From Phycisphaerales bacterium (GTDB lineage Bacteria; Planctomycetota; Phycisphaerae; Phycisphaerales; UBA1924): a DNA stretch of 56,515 bases. The notes beneath the pieces are model-generated. The model was not told the DNA's origin. It made no database searches and worked only from the letters and a program-made list of their open reading frames with translations. Shown in pieces: positions 21,418-30,022 of this stretch. Where the stretch lies: the NCBI GenBank assembly GCA_022843565.1, contig JALHNK010000003.1:1-56515 (forward strand), in the 5' to 3' direction. Made by a program: the position numbers and the translations under genes. Numbering within the stretch: position 1 is the stretch's first letter; every line of letters starts with the position of its first letter.

Positions 21418-22311
21418 ATGCCCGCCCGCCGCCAGAAGAAGCCGACCAGCACGCCGAAGAAGGCGCCGAGCAAGCACGACTACTACGAAGCATCGGTGCA
21501 GGAGCCGGAGGCCGAGATCGACTTCATGCATCAGGCGTTCAAGGCCCTCAAACGCCCGCGCCCCGTCACGGTTCGAGAGGACTTCTGCGGCACCGCGATC
21601 AACTCGATCGACTGGGTGAAGGCCGGTCCGAAGAACCGCGCGATCGGCGTGGACTTGGACGCGGAACTGCTTCGCGATGTGGCAGCGGCGCGGGTCAAGT
21701 CGCGGCTGACCGAAGCGCAGCGCGAGCGGATCAACATCATTCCGGGCGATGTGCTCAGCGACGCGCTTCTGGCGCCGGCGCTGAAGGCCGACGCGGTGCT
21801 GGCGCTGAACTTCTCGTACTGGACGTTCAAAGAGCGCGCGGTCATGGTCAGCTATTTCAAGAACGTGCGGCGAGCGCTGACCGCACGTGGCTTGTTCATT
21901 CTGGATTTCTTCGGCGGCTCGGATGTCCTCGTTGAACTGCAAGAGCGGCGACGCGTGCGGAAGTTCGGCGGGTTTACGTACGTCTGGGATCAGCACCGCT
22001 ATGACCCGGTCACCGGCGACTACCTCTGCAAGATCCACTTCGAGTTTCCCGGCAAACGCCGGCGGACGGCCAGCGGCAAGACGAGCCGCGGAGCCGACGT
22101 GCGCCCGCCGATGCGCAGCGCGTTCACCTACCCGTGGCGGCTGTGGACGCTGCCGGAGCTTCGCGACATCCTGATCGACGCGGGGTTCACGCGCGTCGAG
22201 GTCTTCACCGAGAAAGAGAACAAGCGAGGCGTCGGCACCGGCTTCTGGAAGCCCACACGCAGTGTCCCCGCCGACCTGAGCTTCGTGTGCTACATCGTCG
22301 CCGAGCCGTGA
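21418..22311 (+). CDS. Class I SAM-dependent methyltransferase
   Basis: A 297-residue protein. After a Lys-rich N-terminus it has VREDFCGTA (motif I position), AIGVDLDAELL (motif post-I), INIIPGDVL and ADAVLALNFSYWTF (motif IV region), in the order of Rossmann-fold methyltransferases. The C-terminal half has a WRLWTLPELRDILIDAGF stretch, typical of small-molecule methyltransferases. Substrate unknown. The start ATG at 21418 is 158 bases after radA; no clear link between the two is seen. Confidence 0.85.
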   Translation: MPARRQKKPTSTPKKAPSKHDYYEASVQEPEAEIDFMHQAFKALKRPRPVTVREDFCGTAINSIDWVKAGPKNRAIGVDLDAELLRDVAAARVKSRLTEAQRERINIIPGDVLSDALLAPALKADAVLALNFSYWTFKERAVMVSYFKNVRRALTARGLFILDFFGGSDVLVELQERRRVRKFGGFTYVWDQHRYDPVTGDYLCKIHFEFPGKRRRTASGKTSRGADVRPPMRSAFTYPWRLWTLPELRDILIDAGFTRVEVFTEKENKRGVGTGFWKPTRSVPADLSFVCYIVAEP

Positions 22312-22770
22312 GGTGGGGATGACTGCTGGGTGCTAGTGCTGAGCGGGGGATGACCGCACGCGCATGTAGAAGCGAGTTTGGCGTGGGAAACGTACACGGC
22401 GGGGCGGAGGTGCGCGGAGGCACGCGGAGGAGAGCGTGCGGCGGCATGGGACGCTGCGTCACAACGAGCGCGTTGCGACTGCGGATCTGCGGCGGCATCG
22501 GCGGCACCGACCCGAGGACAGGTCGGTGGCACGAGAGTGGCGGCGGGAACGGGACTTCGAGCGACTTGAATCGCGAGGGACGCAGTGGGCCAGGCCCCCA
22601 CGCAGAGGTGCTGGATGCGCGGGGCTTGCGTGTCCGCGGGGGCCGACCCGAAGCGGGTCGGTCCTGTCTCGGAGAGGCAGGGCCACCTTCGACCTGCCTC
22701 GGAAAGGCAGGTCCGCCGCCACCTCCCTCAGTGGGAACTGTGGGACGTGGCGGTGGTGCGGATAGTTGCG
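22312..22770. other. GC-rich gap with a cluster of short hairpins
   Basis: 459 bases between convergent genes (methyltransferase and lexA). No gene is supported. Near the right end several small hairpins follow one another: CCGACC...GGTCGG (about 22507-22530), CCGACCCGAAGCGGGTCGG (about 22647-22665), CCTGTCTCGGAGAGGCAGG (about 22667-22685) and CCTGCCTCGGAAAGGCAGG (about 22693-22711). The last two share the CTCGGAxAGG core. They may end transcription from both sides, but there are no T tracts. Confidence 0.6.
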
Positions 22771-23385
22771 TCAGTACTTGCGGATGACGCCGCGGACGAT
22801 GCCTTGGACTTTGCACTCGCGCACGAGGATCGGCGAGAAGACGGGGTTGGCGGGCTGGAGGCGGATGTGGTCCGTCTCGCGGAAAAAGGTCTTGAGGGTG
22901 GTCTGGCCGTCGGGCAGGAGGGCGACGACGCGATCGCCGTTGCCGGCGACATCGGTGCGTTCGATGAGGACGAAGTCGCCATCGAGGATGCCCTCGTCCT
23001 TCATGGAGTCGCCGGTGACCTTGAGGGCGAACATGCTGGATTGCTTGCCGGCGCGCGGGCCGAGCAGTTCGACGATGTCCAGTTCGTCGGTATCGGCGAC
23101 CTTCTCGATGGGATAGCCAGCGGCGATCTTGCCGACCAGCGGGAAGCGGAGCGGGCGGCTCTCATCGGGGACGGCGACGCCCTCAGCGATCGACAAAGAG
23201 CGTGCCTTGTTCGGCTCGCGCACCAGGGCGCCCTTCTTGATGAGCGCTTCGACGTGCTCGAAGACGGTCACCTTGCTGACCCCGATCTGGTCGGCGAGTT
23301 CCTGCATCGTCGGCGAATAGCCGTAGCGAACGCGCCAATCGCGAATCAGTGAGAGAATACGGAGCTGCTTGGGAGTGAGGTTCAC
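22771..23385 (-). CDS. lexA: LexA repressor
   Basis: SOS-response repressor that cleaves itself when RecA filaments form. The 204-residue protein has a winged-helix DNA-binding domain (LTPKQLRILSLI...SPTMQELADQIGVS) and a peptidase S24 domain with cleavage site Ala89-Gly90 in KIAAGYPI, catalytic Ser127 in GDSM and Lys165 in TTLK. The start is GTG at 23385 with GGAGA seven bases before it. Its 5' 203 bases are overlapped in another frame by the upstream unknown gene. No operator could be assigned by eye. Confidence 0.96.
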   Translation of the reverse strand: MNLTPKQLRILSLIRDWRVRYGYSPTMQELADQIGVSKVTVFEHVEALIKKGALVREPNKARSLSIAEGVAVPDESRPLRFPLVGKIAAGYPIEKVADTDELDIVELLGPRAGKQSSMFALKVTGDSMKDEGILDGDFVLIERTDVAGNGDRVVALLPDGQTTLKTFFRETDHIRLQPANPVFSPILVRECKVQGIVRGVIRKY

Positions 23386-23965
23386 GAGTGATCTCCGGAG
23401 AAGCGGCGGGGAAACTCCCGCCAAGGTTCGATTCAACACGCCCCAGCGCGGGGAACATCAGTTTGAGCCAGCAGGCGTGCGACGCCCGCAACGAACGGGC
23501 GATGCCGTCACGCCCGCCGAGCAGTTGGGATTGACGCGACAACTTCGCCTCGGCGGTCAGGATCCGCTCCGCGGGCGTTTGGGCCTGGATCTGTGCGATG
23601 CTGGCGATCGACTCGCTCGCGGTTCGGGCATCCTCTTCGGATCCTCGCGCGCCCTGGCCCGCTTCCGGGCCGTCGGCTGCGAGAGCCTCGGCGTACACCA
23701 CGCGCCCGTCGGGCCGGGCGTCCAGCGGCTGAACAAACTCGCCGCCGGGGCCGAGAAACACCAGCGGCATCGGCGTGCCGGCGCGATCAGCGATCGCCCG
23801 AGGCCCGGGCGTACATGGCTCGGCATTGACCGACTCTGAACTGCCCCATGCACCGGCGACGGCGAGCACGCCACTGGCAATCGCGGCAAGGACACCCACG
23901 ACGCCCGCACGAGAAGGTGCTGAATCAAGATTGGGGTTCGGGATGCTCTGGCTGTGTTCGATCAT
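23183..23965 (-). CDS. Membrane-anchored protein of unknown function overlapping lexA
   Basis: Not recognised. Up to 260 residues; the first ~193 lie before lexA, and the rest overlap its first 203 bases in another frame and read like a shadow of it. ATG at 23965 has GGAGAA at 9 bases. One transmembrane or signal-anchor segment is at about residues 19-40 (AGVVGVLAAIASGVLAVAGAW). An Ala/Glu-rich outer part follows with a helix-prone TPAERILTAEAKLSRQSQLL stretch. It is directly upstream of lexA on the same strand, so they are probably co-transcribed. The true C-terminus is uncertain. Confidence 0.6.
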   Translation of the reverse strand: MIEHSQSIPNPNLDSAPSRAGVVGVLAAIASGVLAVAGAWGSSESVNAEPCTPGPRAIADRAGTPMPLVFLGPGGEFVQPLDARPDGRVVYAEALAADGPEAGQGARGSEEDARTASESIASIAQIQAQTPAERILTAEAKLSRQSQLLGGRDGIARSLRASHACWLKLMFPALGRVESNLGGSFPAASPEITREPHSQAAPYSLTDSRLARSLRLFADDAGTRRPDRGQQGDRLRARRSAHQEGRPGARAEQGTLFVDR

Positions 23966-24576
23966 CGGTCGGTTCTCCAGCGGAAGGTCCGATGGGTTCC
24001 ACCCTGTGAACTTGTGTTCGCGATCCGGCGAACAGCACCACACACCAGCACAACGACGAGTCCGATTCGTTCACACGGCCGCGCCTTCGCGACCCGACTT
24101 CATCAGACAATCGAGACTCAAACGACAGTTCGTCTCCACCTTGTCCACACTTCGCACACTCGATGTGTCGCGGGCAACAAGCGATTCTCCGAGCTCAACT
24201 CCCTCACTGTCTTGCTTCCGATCGGCGTTCGTCGTCGCGATTCCTGACTTTCTGATCCCTTGGTTTGGAAAAGGATAGCCAATCATCGACCACACGGCAA
24301 CGTTTGTGAGGATAATTTTCACCGAAATCTGGTATCCGATTGGTGATCAGCAACCGTACCGCATCTCTTTGTATGGAGGTTGCTCGGTTGACCCAAGATC
24401 TTGTGGTTGGCGGCGGCTGAGAATATTCGGTGGTGTCGCGGATCTGGTGCCTCGCGGCAGGTGTGACGCCCGGCAATCGCTTGGATTGACCTCGCGATCG
24501 AGACGGGTTGACGACCGATTGGGACCTCCGCACGCGGCCGCCGGGGGTCGTCGTGACGGCGCGACACCGGACCGGA
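23966..24576. other. AT-richer intergenic region upstream of the lexA unit
   Basis: 611 bases with visibly lower GC than the surroundings, mainly 24050-24420. No convincing gene is present: the small open frames lack ribosome sites and protein-like composition. It holds a candidate leftward promoter (24272-24300) and so a possible 300-base leader. A small RNA cannot be excluded. Confidence 0.5.
24272..24300 (-). promoter_or_regulatory. Candidate promoter of the unknown-lexA unit
   Basis: TTGCCG and TATCCT on the minus strand are 17 bases apart, inside the AT-richer gap. Each matches the sigma-70 consensus at four of six positions. Confidence 0.35.
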
Positions 24577-25821
24577 TCACGGGCGGGCGGCGGTCGTGAC
24601 GAACTTTGAGCCGACGCGCTTCACCACGCGCCGGATCTCCAGCATGGTCAGTTGCGAGCGCAGCGATCCGACGTCGATCGAGGCTCGCTGCGCGAGCTCT
24701 TCGAGTGAGATCGGTGCGCCGAGGTGCTCGATCAGGCGCTGTTCGGTCGGGGAGAGCGTGGCGATGGCCAGCGTCGGCTGCGCGCGGGGTTCCGGTGCAT
24801 CGTTCGATGCGGTGAAGAGGTCGTCCGGCGATGTCGCGGCGCCTGATTGGGCGTTCAGCGGCGTGTAGCGAGCGCTGTGAGTGCCGTGATGTAGGTGGCG
24901 TGCGGGTGCGTGGAGGGTTTCGAGGATGTCTGCGGGCGAGGTGGTGAGCGTTGCGCCGCCGGCGCGGAGCAGGTCGTGCGTGCCTTCGCTGGCGGGGGAG
25001 TCGAGGCGGCCGGGGATGGCGAAGACTTCGCGGCCGTGGTCCTCGGCGGCGAGTCGGGCGGTGATGAGCGAGCCGCTCTTGCGGCCGGCTTCGATGACCA
25101 GGACTCCGAGGGAGAGGCCGGAGATGATGCGATTGCGTGCGGGAAAATTCTCGGCGCTGGGGGCGGTGTCGAGCGGCAGCTCGCTGATGACAGCCCCGCG
25201 GCCGGCGGCGATCTGTTCGAAGAGCTCGGCGTTGTCGGGTGGATAGGCGTGTTTGAGGCCGCAGCCGAGGACGGCGATGGTGCGGCCGTTGAGTCGGAGG
25301 GCGGCTTTGTGAGCGGCGGTATCGATGCCGCGCGCACCGCCGGAGACGATGGTGATGCCGGCGCTGGCCAGGGAGCCGGCGAAGCGGTCGGTTTGTTCGA
25401 GGCCGTAGTGGGTGCAATCTCGCGAGCCGACGATGCCAAGGGGGTAGCGATCGGCGTGGGCGGCGTCGATCTGGCCGCGGATATAGAGGATGGGGGGCGG
25501 ATCGGGGATCTGGGCGAGGAGGGCGGGGTACTCGGCGGTGCCGCGCGCGATGACGCGGATCCCAAGGTCGGCGGCGGCGGCGAGTTCGGCGTCGGCGCGA
25601 GCGTGTGCGGTGGAGGCGGAATCGATGATGACGCGGGCCAGGCGGGTGCTGACGCGCTGGACGGTGGCGAGGCGCTCGGGCGGGGAGCGGAAGACGGCGT
25701 CGGCGGTGCCGAAGGTCTGAAGGAGGCGGGCGATGAGGATCGGACCGAGTCCGGGCACGAGCGTGAGGGCGAGCAGTGAACGCGGGTGCTCAGGCGCGGG
25801 GTTGAGCGTGGTGGGGGGCAT
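24577..25821 (-). CDS. dprA: DNA-processing protein DprA
   Basis: Binds incoming single-stranded DNA and loads RecA during natural transformation. The 414-residue protein has the Rossmann-fold motifs GSRDCTHYG, SGGARGIDTAAH and FPARNRIISGLS, an N-terminal helix-hairpin-helix-like segment (LVPGLGPILIARLLQTFG) and a C-terminal winged-helix domain (EELAQRASIDVGSLRSQLTMLE). The ATG at 25821 matches the family start; the longer upstream frame is antisense to the SpoIID gene. The gene is 91 bases from the divergent SpoIID-like gene. Confidence 0.95.
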   Translation of the reverse strand: MPPTTLNPAPEHPRSLLALTLVPGLGPILIARLLQTFGTADAVFRSPPERLATVQRVSTRLARVIIDSASTAHARADAELAAAADLGIRVIARGTAEYPALLAQIPDPPPILYIRGQIDAAHADRYPLGIVGSRDCTHYGLEQTDRFAGSLASAGITIVSGGARGIDTAAHKAALRLNGRTIAVLGCGLKHAYPPDNAELFEQIAAGRGAVISELPLDTAPSAENFPARNRIISGLSLGVLVIEAGRKSGSLITARLAAEDHGREVFAIPGRLDSPASEGTHDLLRAGGATLTTSPADILETLHAPARHLHHGTHSARYTPLNAQSGAATSPDDLFTASNDAPEPRAQPTLAIATLSPTEQRLIEHLGAPISLEELAQRASIDVGSLRSQLTMLEIRRVVKRVGSKFVTTAARP

Positions 25822-25912
25822 GTGGGGTGAGGATACTGGACGGGCGTGGGGGTCGGCAACGGACGCGCAAAAATCGACGCGGATCTGGCACGTTGGCCGA
25901 TAACTCCTGTGT

Positions 25913-27442
25913 ATGAACACGCAACAGTTGGGGAAGACGTTCGAGCGCGGCAGCAGTGCCCGCCGGCTCGGTGGCGATGGTCGCTTGCGTTCTGTCGCGG
26001 CGGTGTTCGCCGGCGCGATGGCGATTGTGTTGATGGCGGGGTGCTCGGGATCGGGGATCTCGAACCCGTTTGAGTCTGGCAGTTCGTCAACCACGAAGGC
26101 GCCGGCTCGAACGGCGCCGGTGGCGACGCCGTCGCGGGCGTCCGGCGGCGAGACGCCGATTCCGCGTGCGATTGTGCCGGGGGTTGCTGGGGAGCCGGAG
26201 ATCCGCGTGCGATTGAGCGCGGGGGTCGGGTCGCTGAAGGTCGGTTCAACGGGCGGGCTCGTGTGGGTGACGGCGCTGGGCAGCGAGCGTCCGCCGGCGC
26301 GGATGGTTGCGCCGGTGAGTGTGAAGGTGACATCGCTGGGGTGGGAGGTTTCGGACGCGGCGGGGCTGACGGGGCGGTTTGATCGCCAGGCGGAGCTGCG
26401 GTTGCTGGCGCAGGCCAACGGGGTTGTGGATGTCGCCAGTGGGCCAGCGAAGGTGCTGGCGTCGGGTGCGGGCGCGCCGGGCGTGAGCACGCAGGCGAGC
26501 GCGACGCTCACGTTGGAAGGCCGGCGGTATCCGGGGGCGATGGCGCTCTCGGCGCGCAGCGATGTCGGCATGTGGGCGTTTGACGTGATCTCGCAGGTGG
26601 GTGTGGAGGAGTACATCAAGGGCGTGGTGGCGGCGGAGATGTTCGCGAGCTGGCCGCTGGATGCGTACGCGGCACAGGCGGTGGCGGCGCGGAGCTATGC
26701 GCTGCACGAGCGGCAGCGGGCGAGGTTGAGCGGGTCGAGGTTTGATGTTGAGAGCACGGTTTCGGATCAGGCGTACAAGGGCGTGGAGCTCGCGCCGCAG
26801 GTGGCCAAAGCGGTGGAGGAGACGCGCGGCGTCGTGCTGACCTGGAACGGCAGCGTGCTGCGGTCGTATTACCACAGCACCAGCGGCGGGCGGGCGGCGA
26901 GCGCCAAGGACACTTGGCCGACGTCGCGCGGGTTTGAGTACAACCTGGGCGGCCCGTTGCAGGCGATGCCTCGCGAGGAGACGGGCCAGACCTCGCCCTA
27001 CTTCCGCTGGACGGTGAGCCGTACTCGCGCGGATGTATCGGCGCGAGTGCGTCAATGGGGCAGGGTCAATGGGCAGACGATCCGAGATCTGGGTTCGATC
27101 ACGCAGGTGTTGGCGAGCGAACGCAACCCGGTGGGACGCCCGACGCGCTTTGCGATCAGCGATAGCTCAGGGCGCACGTTCGTGATCACCGGCGAGCAGT
27201 TGCGGCAGGCGTGCAACACGTCTGCGACCGGCTTCTCCGCAGTGGTCAGAGAAAACCGCGTCAACAGCTCGGATATGGAATGGCAGATCATCGGTGATGT
27301 CGTGACCATCCGCGGGCGTGGCTTCGGTCACGGCGTTGGCCTGTGCCAATACTCCGCAAAGGAGCTGGCGGCCCGCGGCGTGGATTGGCGGGCAATACTG
27401 AGCCGCTTTTACGGCGGCGCGAAGATCGAGCGGGCGTACTAG
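25913..27442 (+). CDS. SpoIID/LytB-domain lipoprotein
   Basis: A 509-residue lipoprotein with an N-terminal segment ending in lipobox LMAGC (Cys44), a Ser/Thr/Pro-rich linker, then a SpoIID domain. SpoIID enzymes are lytic transglycosylases acting on denuded peptidoglycan glycans. The likely catalytic Glu is in VVAAEM (about residue 241), followed by QAVAARSYAL and the C-terminal GRGFGHGVGLCQYSAKELA motif. In non-spore-formers such proteins remodel the wall. The start ATG at 25913 lacks a clear ribosome site. Processing by the lspA product encoded at 46 kb is expected. Confidence 0.9.
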   Translation: MNTQQLGKTFERGSSARRLGGDGRLRSVAAVFAGAMAIVLMAGCSGSGISNPFESGSSSTTKAPARTAPVATPSRASGGETPIPRAIVPGVAGEPEIRVRLSAGVGSLKVGSTGGLVWVTALGSERPPARMVAPVSVKVTSLGWEVSDAAGLTGRFDRQAELRLLAQANGVVDVASGPAKVLASGAGAPGVSTQASATLTLEGRRYPGAMALSARSDVGMWAFDVISQVGVEEYIKGVVAAEMFASWPLDAYAAQAVAARSYALHERQRARLSGSRFDVESTVSDQAYKGVELAPQVAKAVEETRGVVLTWNGSVLRSYYHSTSGGRAASAKDTWPTSRGFEYNLGGPLQAMPREETGQTSPYFRWTVSRTRADVSARVRQWGRVNGQTIRDLGSITQVLASERNPVGRPTRFAISDSSGRTFVITGEQLRQACNTSATGFSAVVRENRVNSSDMEWQIIGDVVTIRGRGFGHGVGLCQYSAKELAARGVDWRAILSRFYGGAKIERAY

Positions 27443-27856
27443 GGGGAGCCGCGAGCCGTCAGCGGTCAGCCTTCAGCCAAGAGCCAAGAGCCAAGAGCCG
27501 AGAACCGAGAGGCGATGGCGGTTCGTTGGCGCTTGGCCGTGGGATGGGGGCGGTGGTTTTGGCGTTCTCGGACGCTCTGGGCGGGGGCTGGGGCTTGGCG
27601 GGGTGCGTGGCGGCGTGGTTTCATTGACAACAACCGACAGTTCGCGTGTGCTTGAGGCGTCTTCGCGCCCGATTGGTGGCTCTTGCGCCGAGCGGTGCTA
27701 TGTTCATTCTCGGACGCGGCGGGCGGATCGTGCTAGCCGCGCTGCGCGGCGTTGGGCGGTTGAGCGGTCGCGGCGAGTTGGGCCGGCGACGGTGGCGTGG
27801 GTGGGTCGGGGGTGTGGGGGGGGATGGGGGTGTTTGGCGCGGGGGTAGGATCACCG
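27443..27856. other. Gap before dnaG: short repeats and G-quadruplex motif
   Basis: 414 bases with no supported gene. At 27448-27512 there are GTCAGC/GAGCCAA-type units, including AGAGCCA in three tandem copies (about 27479-27499). At 27803-27830 four G runs with loops of 2, 3 and 2 bases lie on the sense strand, 27 bases before the dnaG start. Confidence 0.7.
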
Positions 27857-29815
27857 ATGCAGCGGGTCGCCTTTGAGAATGATGACATCGAGCGCGTGCT
27901 GAACGCGACGGACCTGGTCCGGCTGATCGCTCAGCACGTGGCGCTCAAGAAGAAGGGGCGTGAGTACGCCGGCGTCTGCCCGTTTCACGACGACCACTCG
28001 CCGTCGATGATGGTGAGCCCGAACAAGCAGATCTACAAGTGTTTCTCGTGCGGCGCGGGTGGCGATGCGCTGAAGTTCGTGCGTGAGTATCACCGCATGG
28101 CGTTCCGCGAGGCGCTGGAGTTTCTGGCGGATCGCGCGGGGGTGAAGCTGACGCCCAGGCGGGCCGAGCGGGTGTACTCGACCGAAGAGATGAACGACGG
28201 CGCGGGCGTGTCTCGAGAGGATCTGGCGATGGCCAACGGCAGCGCGATGGAGTTTTATCGCGCGATCCTGAAGCACCCCGAGCATGGCAAGGGCGCACGG
28301 GCCATCATCGAGAAGCGCGGCATCTCGCCGGAGATGGTCGAGCGGTTCAAACTCGGGGCGGCACCGGATCGGTGGGACGGGCTGGCGATGTTCGTCGCGA
28401 GCAAGGGCTTCGAGACTCGCGCGTTTCTCGGCGCTGGGCTGATCAAGAACCGCGAGCAGGGTCAGGGTGCCTTTGATCTGCAACGGAACCGGCTGATCTT
28501 CCCGATCTTCGATCAGCTCGGGCGGACGATCGCCTTTGGTGGCCGGCGCATCAACGACGCCGATGAGCCGAAGTACATCAACTCGACCGAGTCAGCGCTG
28601 TTCAATAAGTCGGCTTCGCTGTACGCGTTGAACTTCGCCGCGGCGGAGATTCGCGAGTCCAAAACGGCGATCATCGTCGAGGGGTACATGGATGTGATCG
28701 CCTGCCATCAGGCGGGCGTGACGAACGTGGTCGCGACGCTGGGCACGGCGCTGACGCCGCAATCGGCGCGGGTGCTCTCGCGTTTGTGCGAGAAGGTGGT
28801 GCTGTTCTTTGATGGCGATGACGCGGGTCAGCGGGCGGCGGATCGGGCGGTGGAGGTGTTCTTTAACAGCACGCTGGAGGTGCGGATCGCGACGATGGCC
28901 GGGGCGCGGGCCAGGGGTCTGACGCAGGCGAAAGACCCCGACGAACTGGTGAAGCAGGCCGGCGGTGTTGAGCTGCTGAAGACGATCATTTCCAGCGCCA
29001 CCGAGGCGCTGGAGTATCGCTTCCTGCGCTTGCGCGATCGCCTGGCTGGCGCTTCGATGAACCAGCGGTCTACCGCGGTGATCGAGGAGCTGCGCAGGCT
29101 CTCTGATCTTGGGCTGAATGATCTGAACCCGATCCGGCGTCAGATGGTGATCAAGCGGATCAGCGAGTTGGCGGGCGTTGGGGAGGAGAGCGTTCGCAGC
29201 GCGATGCGGGAGTTTGAGCCGCGGCGCGGGCCGCGATTGAACCGTGCCGACGGCGGACCCGGCGCACTCGGCCCGGGCGGCGCAACTGGCGCAAGCGGCA
29301 GCGTTTCCAGCTCAGGCGACAATCGTGACGGTGCGCGGGACGGCGAACCGGCCCAACCCAGCCGCGCAGCCCGCGGCCCCTGCGAGCACGCGCTCGCATT
29401 CGTGATCGCCGAGCCCGGCCTCTGGCTGACGATGGACGCTTCGCAGCGCGAGGCGCTCTGCGAGGATGCATTCGACGCGCCGGGGCTGCGAGCGATCGCG
29501 CGCGAGCTGGCCTCGATCGGTGGCGACGCGACGGAGGCGACGATCGCGCGGGCGCTGCGGGCGATCGCGAGCGACGAGGCCGCGGCGGAGCTGGCGGGTC
29601 TGGCGATGTCTGTCGAGACGGCGTATCAGGGTGACGTGGAGAAGCTCCGCGTCGACTTCGCCAGCGCGATCGTCGCGGCCCGCGCCACGGCGCTGGAGCG
29701 GAAGGCCGCGGACGAGGCGCTCCCGCTGACGGTTCGGATCACGCTTCAAAGGGACGCCAAGCAGCTTCGGGCGAAACTCCGCTCGGACTTGCCGCCGGGC
29801 AGTTCAGCACGCTAA
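27857..29815 (+). CDS. dnaG: DNA primase
   Basis: Makes RNA primers at the replication fork. The 652-residue protein has a CHC2 zinc finger (Cys41, His44, Cys62, Cys65) and the catalytic core with KYINSTES. It also has the TOPRIM motifs VEGYMD (about 274-279) and FDGDDAG (about 318), and a divergent C-terminal DnaB-interacting region after a Gly/Ser-rich linker (about 470-500). The ATG at 27857 has AGGA eight bases ahead. It is followed by rpoD 207 bases later on the same strand, the old dnaG-rpoD arrangement; rpsU is not here. Confidence 0.97.
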   Translation: MQRVAFENDDIERVLNATDLVRLIAQHVALKKKGREYAGVCPFHDDHSPSMMVSPNKQIYKCFSCGAGGDALKFVREYHRMAFREALEFLADRAGVKLTPRRAERVYSTEEMNDGAGVSREDLAMANGSAMEFYRAILKHPEHGKGARAIIEKRGISPEMVERFKLGAAPDRWDGLAMFVASKGFETRAFLGAGLIKNREQGQGAFDLQRNRLIFPIFDQLGRTIAFGGRRINDADEPKYINSTESALFNKSASLYALNFAAAEIRESKTAIIVEGYMDVIACHQAGVTNVVATLGTALTPQSARVLSRLCEKVVLFFDGDDAGQRAADRAVEVFFNSTLEVRIATMAGARARGLTQAKDPDELVKQAGGVELLKTIISSATEALEYRFLRLRDRLAGASMNQRSTAVIEELRRLSDLGLNDLNPIRRQMVIKRISELAGVGEESVRSAMREFEPRRGPRLNRADGGPGALGPGGATGASGSVSSSGDNRDGARDGEPAQPSRAARGPCEHALAFVIAEPGLWLTMDASQREALCEDAFDAPGLRAIARELASIGGDATEATIARALRAIASDEAAAELAGLAMSVETAYQGDVEKLRVDFASAIVAARATALERKAADEALPLTVRITLQRDAKQLRAKLRSDLPPGSSAR

Positions 29816-30022
29816 GGTTTCATTCATGTGGGGCCGCCGCTGGGGAAACAGGGGGTCTGGTGAACTCGGGGTTGAGGCGATCGGCGGGGCGGGCGGCGCG
29901 GATGAGAGGAATCGTGGCGCGGGAGTTCGTGCGAGGATTCGGGACGCGGGATCAGGCAGCACATCGACACGGTGTCATTCCGAAGCAGATTCATTCCTGA
30001 TGGGCCACAGGAGTATCGCCAG

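Noticed and set aside
24855-26333. 492-aa Pro/Ser-rich open frame over dprA and spoIID
   Set aside because: Low-complexity shadow of dprA in another frame.
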